A model generated the notes under the pieces. The model did not search any database. It saw only the letters and a program-made list of their open reading frames with translations, and was not told the DNA's origin. Of a stretch of 9,410 bases of DNA, positions 5,931 to 9,410 are shown in pieces; position 1 is the first letter of the stretch, and each line of letters opens with the position of its first letter. The position numbers and the translations under genes are program-made. This DNA is from Methanomassiliicoccaceae archaeon (GTDB taxonomy: Archaea > Thermoplasmatota > Thermoplasmata > Methanomassiliicoccales > Methanomethylophilaceae): NCBI GenBank assembly GCA_009784745.1, contig WQXR01000044.1, positions 1-9,410 on the forward strand. Reading direction: 5' to 3'.

Positions 5931-5971
5931 GATATTCGGGTATCCGTCGTGGACGGATATTAAGAAATATC
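5931..5971. repeat. Two-tier hairpin
   Basis: The inner stem TATCCGTC (5941-5948) pairs with GACGGATA (5952-5959) around GTG. The outer stem GATATT (5931-5936) pairs with AATATC (5966-5971). The inner 8-bp stem is GC-richer than its surroundings and perfect. It could be part of an untranslated RNA or a protein-binding dyad. Confidence 0.55.
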
Positions 5972-6057
5972 GAGAAAAATAATGAAAATAAATGAAAAAG
6001 GATCGTATTCATGGATCTATGCCCGTATCTGTGACATATTTGTCCCAATTCTTGTAA

Positions 6058-6070
6058 TTAACATTGTTAA
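6058..6070. promoter_or_regulatory. TTAAC-N3-GTTAA box, perfect
   Basis: TTAACATTGTTAA with A/T flanks, identical over 15 nt to the box at 5800-5814. Confidence 0.65.
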
Positions 6071-6099
6071 TTCTCTTATAAATTTGAGTAGGTTAATAA

Positions 6100-6113
6100 T
6101 TTAATGTGATTGC
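6100..6113. repeat. 14-nt direct repeat of the 5701-5714 arm
   Basis: TTTAATGTGATTGC is repeated exactly from 5701-5714. Here the palindromic right arm is missing, so only a half-element is present. Confidence 0.55.
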
Positions 6114-6156
6114 GTTATTAGATAAATAAATTTCAGTCATTCAATATTTCATACAA

Positions 6157-6169
6157 TTAACAATGTTAA
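6157..6169. promoter_or_regulatory. TTAAC-N3-GTTAA box, perfect
   Basis: TTAACAATGTTAA is the reverse complement of the TTAACATTGTTAA word found at 5801, 6058 and 6229. Confidence 0.65.
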
Positions 6170-6228
6170 GTATGTTTTTCTATGCCGCCGGAGAACAAAT
6201 AATAAAGATCTATCAGTTCGGATGCACA

Positions 6229-6241
6229 TTAACATTGTTAA
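6229..6241. promoter_or_regulatory. TTAAC-N3-GTTAA box, perfect
   Basis: TTAACATTGTTAA, preceded by CACA. The same central word occurs at 5801 and 6058. Confidence 0.65.
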
Positions 6242-6326
6242 GCATATCGTTTTATGCATGTATGCAATTATTAAATGTAATACCTTTACATGTTTTATTA
6301 TTAATGGCACACAAATTTTTCATCAA

Positions 6327-6339
6327 ATAACGGCGTTAA
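6327..6339. promoter_or_regulatory. TTAAC-N3-GTTAA box, one mismatch
   Basis: ATAACGGCGTTAA differs from the perfect box at one position and overlaps the stop codon of the minus-strand gene ending at 6336. It marks the right end of the array. Confidence 0.4.
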
Positions 6340-6659
6340 TACTCTTCGCACGCCATCTTATACCTGCGCCCGTCCTTCAATGCTTTTACGGCCTTCGCAC
6401 GATCTTCCTTCTTTTCTATAAGTGTGACGTAAATATCAATGACATCCTTTTCTGCGATGCGCTTCCAGCATTCCCGCCTTTTGCTCTTTGCAATGTGTCC
6501 TCTTATTCCGGAGGCATCTTCGATGCTCATCACTTTGATGCCGTATCCTGATTCTGTGCAAACGAGACAAACGCCTGCGGCAGCAGGCAGATCCTGTTCC
6601 TGTATGTCCAGTTTAAAAGGACCGTCGAACCAATAGCCGTTCATGTTGATCTTAGGCAT
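6336..6659 (-). CDS. Hypothetical protein, possible degenerate GIY-YIG-like domain
   Basis: This predicted 107-residue protein begins MPKINMNGYWFDGPFKLD. I do not recognise it with confidence. The pattern LPAAAGVCLVC, then GYGIKVMSIEDASGIRGHI, then RRECWKR resembles the start of GIY-YIG domains (LP-GVY-I, then YIG-S-N---R---H). The GIY and YIG triplets themselves are replaced (GVC and MSI), so nuclease activity is doubtful. The rest is charged and helical (IEKKEDRAKAVKALKDGRRYK). ATG 6659 is preferred because TTATATTAAA on the minus strand lies about 28 nt upstream, fitting a leaderless start. An in-frame TTG at 6728 would add 23 residues of non-descript sequence. It lies between the palindrome array and the protease gene. 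Confidence 0.6.
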   Translation of the reverse strand: MPKINMNGYWFDGPFKLDIQEQDLPAAAGVCLVCTESGYGIKVMSIEDASGIRGHIAKSKRRECWKRIAEKDVIDIYVTLIEKKEDRAKAVKALKDGRRYKMACEEY

Positions 6660-6730
6660 GATACCGTTAACGCGTTTTGCGTTTAATATAATCTGCCTTC
6701 CTGTCGGCGTTGGTATTATGTAACTCAATA

Positions 6731-6769
6731 TACTTTATATATTATGAGGATATCAGATATCATAAAGTA
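6731..6769. repeat. Inverted repeat between minus-strand gene and protease gene
   Basis: TACTTTAT (6731-6738) and ATAAAGTA (6762-6769) are perfect 8-bp arms. Between them TATGAGGATATC and GATATCATA form an inner dyad with a GG bulge. It could be an operator for the gene at 6336-6659 or a divergent promoter region. Confidence 0.45.
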
Positions 6770-6798
6770 ACTACATAACATAATGTGTGTTAACAAAG

Positions 6799-6936
6799 AT
6801 GGATACGAAAAAAGCAACTGAATGTCCTTCCATGTATGGAAAGATGATCACTCTTCATGTTGATCTTCATCTCATTTTTGTTCATGCCGCCTTCGGTCAC
6901 AGCGAAAAGGGCATGCAGAGAGAAGATAAACAATGA
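6799..6936 (+). CDS. Possible small protein (45 aa), doubtful
   Basis: An ATG-started ORF of 45 codons ends in TGA in the gap between two minus-strand genes. It encodes MDTKKATECPSMYGKMITLH, then a mildly hydrophobic segment VDLHLIFVHAAF, then a charged end. An ATAAAGTA element about 33 bp upstream could serve as a weak TATA box; there is no Shine-Dalgarno. No family is recognised. It may be spurious and is listed only because nothing else explains 6770-6968 apart from a short TTCCATGTATGGAA dyad at 6828-6841. Confidence 0.2.
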   Translation: MDTKKATECPSMYGKMITLHVDLHLIFVHAAFGHSEKGMQREDKQ

Positions 6937-6968
6937 ATTCCTTCATCAAACCCTTTCCAAACCATTTA

Positions 6969-7844
6969 TTACGATATAATTCTGTATCCGGAGTCGCCTT
7001 CCATCGTAAATTCGATGTTCCTTTTTCTGAGAACGTCGACTATCGTCTTTGCATGCAATCCCACACCCAAATTCAGGAACTGGTTCTCAACAACCTTTCT
7101 TCCGTCAACGGTCGCTTCCGCTTTGAAATCTAACGGCATATGGTTCGTTCTTAACTGGATGCCGCATATGTTGCAATCCTTGTCGAATATCGGCCCTCCG
7201 GATTGTCCCCTCAGGCCCGGTGATGATGTTTCCACATACAATATATCGATCGTATTGTCCATGCTCTTTCCGTGCATTATGTTACGTGTGTGCATACCTT
7301 CCAGCGGAAATAACGGCAAAGGTAATGTTTTGTCCGCCAATCTGAAATTATTTGCTTTCTCATCGAATGTGGCATTTATCTGCGAGAACGGGAACCCGAG
7401 TTTGCACAGACTTGTTCCCGGTCTCATTTTTAACGGATCCTTTATTGTCGGATATTCGGTTATCCATTTCCTGTCAAAAGGTTGTAATCGACCGACGGCG
7501 ATGTCTATTTTTCTGTCAACAAATACTTCGTTCAAACGGACGCCGTCCCATCCCCACCAGAATGAGTGGTTCGTTAACCACGAAGGATCAATTTTTAATT
7601 TAGGACGATTTCTGTCACTGATGCCTTTATGAGAGTTCTGTTCCTCGATCTCCTTTATCTTCTTTCCGTGTTCCTTATGAGCAACAAAGGAATCAAAAAT
7701 ATGGCCTGCCGTCAATATCCAACCGTCATCGTTCAGTACGATGAACGCGCCGCATGAGCATTTTACCGTTCCGTCGTATTCTCTCGTTGATGTTATAACA
7801 GGTCTGGTGAATCTCATCGCTTTCTCGCAGGCGTCTCCGAACAT
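6969..7844 (-). CDS. Trypsin-like serine protease
   Basis: This 291-residue chymotrypsin-fold peptidase has a complete catalytic triad in order: His48 in GWILTAGHIF, Asp114 in DIAVGRL and Ser215 in GLRGQSGGPIFD. A CSCG motif at 29-32 and several further Cys residues are present. There is no signal peptide or membrane helix at the N-terminus and no C-terminal PDZ domain, so unlike HtrA/DegP it is probably cytoplasmic and stand-alone. ATG 7844 is supported by an AATATTTAATT TATA element (minus strand, 7866-7876) about 27 nt upstream, indicating a leaderless transcript separate from the radical SAM gene upstream. The substrate is unknown. Trypsin-like proteases occur as effectors or processing enzymes in some prokaryotic defence loci, and the neighbouring nuclease and HEPN genes make that thinkable here, but it is inference. 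Confidence 0.85.
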   Translation of the reverse strand: MFGDACEKAMRFTRPVITSTREYDGTVKCSCGAFIVLNDDGWILTAGHIFDSFVAHKEHGKKIKEIEEQNSHKGISDRNRPKLKIDPSWLTNHSFWWGWDGVRLNEVFVDRKIDIAVGRLQPFDRKWITEYPTIKDPLKMRPGTSLCKLGFPFSQINATFDEKANNFRLADKTLPLPLFPLEGMHTRNIMHGKSMDNTIDILYVETSSPGLRGQSGGPIFDKDCNICGIQLRTNHMPLDFKAEATVDGRKVVENQFLNLGVGLHAKTIVDVLRKRNIEFTMEGDSGYRIIS

Positions 7845-7865
7845 AGGTTCAGTTAAGCGTCAATG

Positions 7866-7876
7866 AATTAAATATT
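7866..7876 (-). promoter_or_regulatory. TATA box of the protease gene
   Basis: AATATTTAATT on the minus strand is centred about 27 bp before the ATG at 7844, with no Shine-Dalgarno between them. The spacing fits a leaderless mRNA. Confidence 0.55.
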
Positions 7877-7907
7877 GTGCGCCTGAGATCCGTCATCAAT
7901 GGGGATA

Positions 7908-9410
7908 TTATTTTTTGATCCCGAGAACTATATCCTTTTGCTTTTGTTTCATCTGCATTGATTTCTCGACCTTCAAATTCTTCTTATTGTCGATATCTCT
8001 GCGCGTGTGATACATCATCGTCGAGAATGTTGACGGTGTTGGTGTGAATATCTGTATCTGTTCCGGATTCGTTTGTAATTCGTTCGTTACGAACCTTCTC
8101 AATTCTTCCATGTGATGATCGTAACATCCGGGGTGGGCTGCAATAAGATAATACGTAAGGAATTGTTTTTTATTGTTCTCTTTATTTGATGCTTCGAACA
8201 TCTCTCTGAACATCAGCAGATCCCTTTTCCCGGGCTTTCCCATTAATTTTACGACGTCGTCGGAAATATGTTCAGGTGCTATCTTCAACTGTCCCGATAT
8301 ATTATGTGAAACAATATGATCCAGATATCTTTTTCCGTTCAGTTTGTCGGACAATATCATATCATACCGTATGCCTGATGACACGAACACTTTTTTTACT
8401 TTTTCGATATTCATTATACGATCAAGCAAAGATATCTGCGCCTGATGGTCCACTTGCAATTTTTCACATATCTTCGGATATATGCATCTTTTATCCTTGC
8501 ATGCACCGACCTGACATTTCTTGGTGCATTCTATGCCGTACATATTGGCCGTGGGGCCGCCGACATCGTAAATTATCCCGTTGAATGATCTTTTGTTCGC
8601 CATAGATGTTATTTCTCTTATCACAGAATCTTCGCTTCTGCTCACCACCGTGCGTCCCTGATGAACTGCGATCGCACAGAAATTGCATTCTCCGTAACAT
8701 CCGCGATGCGTTGTCACGGATTGTTTTATTGTTTCCATTGAGCGTACCTTTCCTTCTTTCAGGTAATAGGGATGAACTTTATTCTCAAGATCCGTCTCAT
8801 AGATGCGGTCCAGTATATTCGATGACAGAACGTGAGAAGGAGGATTGTGCACCAGATACCGATCACCGTGTCTCTGAACTATGCCTTTTGCCGTGAGGGG
8901 ATCACAATTATTGTAGAACATTTTGAACGCCTTGATGAAATCATCATTGTTCACGGAAACATCCTCAAATGACGGCATCTCATCATATCCGTGCTTCTTT
9001 TCTTTCGATATGTAACAAATTCCTCTGATGTCCCTCCATTCTTCATTATCTTTCAAGGCATTTGCCAACTCCAGATTGGAAGATTCCGCCATACCGTACG
9101 TTATCGCATCCGCTTTGGAATCGAACAATATCGAACGTCTCACGGAATCCGACCACATGTCATAATGTGCGATCCGTCTCAGACTCGCTTCAATTCCGCC
9201 GAGAACTATCTTAGCGCCTTTGAAATGCTTCCTTATCATGTTGGAATATACGATACACGCTCTGTCCGGCCTTTTATTATTCACACCGCCTGGTGTGAAA
9301 TCATCTTCCTTTCTTCTTTTCTTTGTTGCCGAATAATTAGCGACCATTGAATCGACGCATCCTGATGAGACGCTCCAGAATAACAGCGGTTCGCCCAATC
9401 TTTTGATGTC
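7908..9410 (-). CDS. YgiQ family radical SAM protein, N-terminus cut by window edge
   Basis: The frame is open to the last base of the window, so about 500 C-terminal residues are visible and the start lies outside. It belongs to the YgiQ (UPF0313) radical SAM family. Visible marks are IKRLGEPLLFWSVSSGCVDS at the entry to the N-terminal domain, KIVLGGIEASLRRIAHYD, and the radical SAM cluster-binding CX3CX2C in RGCYGECNFCAI. Further on come the GGPTANMYGIEC segment with a Cys-rich CTKKCQVGACKDKRCIYPK stretch, and KIAPEHISD. These proteins bind a 4Fe-4S cluster and SAM; the reaction is not established. The TTG at 9396-9398 is an internal Leu codon, not the start. The gene is widely conserved and marks the right edge of the accessory region. 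Its stop lies 63 nt before the protease start. Confidence 0.93.
   Translation of the reverse strand, partial: DIKRLGEPLLFWSVSSGCVDSMVANYSATKKRRKEDDFTPGGVNNKRPDRACIVYSNMIRKHFKGAKIVLGGIEASLRRIAHYDMWSDSVRRSILFDSKADAITYGMAESSNLELANALKDNEEWRDIRGICYISKEKKHGYDEMPSFEDVSVNNDDFIKAFKMFYNNCDPLTAKGIVQRHGDRYLVHNPPSHVLSSNILDRIYETDLENKVHPYYLKEGKVRSMETIKQSVTTHRGCYGECNFCAIAVHQGRTVVSRSEDSVIREITSMANKRSFNGIIYDVGGPTANMYGIECTKKCQVGACKDKRCIYPKICEKLQVDHQAQISLLDRIMNIEKVKKVFVSSGIRYDMILSDKLNGKRYLDHIVSHNISGQLKIAPEHISDDVVKLMGKPGKRDLLMFREMFEASNKENNKKQFLTYYLIAAHPGCYDHHMEELRRFVTNELQTNPEQIQIFTPTPSTFSTMMYHTRRDIDNKKNLKVEKSMQMKQKQKDIVLGIKK

Larger units (their letters stand above)
5595..6335. other. AT-rich gene-free island with palindromic box array
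   Basis: About 740 bp separate the MNT start from the 3' end of the next minus-strand gene. No convincing coding region is present. The stretch is visibly more AT-rich than its neighbours and contains five perfect and three degenerate TTAAC-N3-GTTAA palindromes, a perfect 28-bp inverted repeat (5701-5728), a 14-nt direct repeat of its left arm (6100-6113), and a hairpin at 5931-5971. This density of symmetric elements points to a regulatory, segregation or replication function rather than decayed coding sequence. No Orc1/Cdc6 or ParB-like gene is in the window. Confidence 0.75.

Noticed and set aside
5982..6104. A 40-codon plus-strand ORF in the AT-rich gap
   Set aside because: It has no ribosome-binding site or well-placed TATA box, spans one of the palindromic boxes, and its residues look like translated AT-rich DNA.
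5636..6339. CRISPR array
   Set aside because: The repeated units are only 13 bp and palindromic, the spacing varies from 15 to 257 bp, and there are no cas genes.
6222..6551. A 109-residue plus-strand ORF
   Set aside because: Most of it is antisense to the better-supported minus-strand gene at 6336-6659, and the rest is the box array.
9396..9398. TTG as start codon of the radical SAM gene
   Set aside because: The frame stays open to the window edge with family-like residues (DIKRLGEP) upstream, so the true start lies outside the window.

Overview
The window looks archaeal and most likely belongs to the Thermoplasmatota, perhaps Methanomassiliicoccales. It starts with the C-terminus of a group II chaperonin (thermosome) with its Gly/Met-rich tail. 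Ribosome-binding sites resemble GGAGGTGAT, and several genes have an archaeal TATA box about 26-31 nt before the start codon, as expected for leaderless or nearly leaderless mRNAs. The lineage is an inference from style and gene content; the archaeal assignment is firm.

Layout. 1-245: thermosome 3' end and an oligo-T terminator. 336-2019: a two-gene operon of short serine recombinases with an 8-nt overlap, driven from a TATA box that is overlapped by a perfect 30-bp palindrome. 2078-3480: two tandem paralogous six-helix membrane proteins of the acetate transporter (GPR1/FUN34/SatP) type, each with its own promoter and pyrimidine-rich 3' end. 3565-4901: a 34-residue single-pass membrane peptide, then a four-helix membrane protein with an Mrr-type nuclease domain. 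4916-5594 (minus): an overlapping nucleotidyltransferase/HEPN pair. 5595-6335: an AT-rich gene-free island carrying a family of 13-bp palindromes TTAAC-N3-GTTAA (five perfect, three degenerate), a perfect 28-bp inverted repeat and a two-tier hairpin. 6336-6659 (minus): a small protein that may be a degenerate GIY-YIG-like domain. 6660-6968: a mostly non-coding gap with inverted repeats and a doubtful 45-codon ORF. 6969-7844 (minus): a trypsin-like serine protease with an intact triad and no signal peptide. 7908-9410 (minus): a YgiQ-type radical SAM protein cut by the window edge.

The two outer genes are housekeeping or widely conserved. Everything between them is accessory: recombinases, a restriction-type nuclease, a HEPN/MNT pair and an intracellular-type protease. 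This fits a mobile or defence-like island, but no att sites or island boundaries could be identified. The strongest unexplained signal is the palindrome array in 5595-6335. It lies directly upstream of the MNT/HEPN promoter and could be a multi-site operator, a segregation or replication element, or a structural-protein binding cluster.
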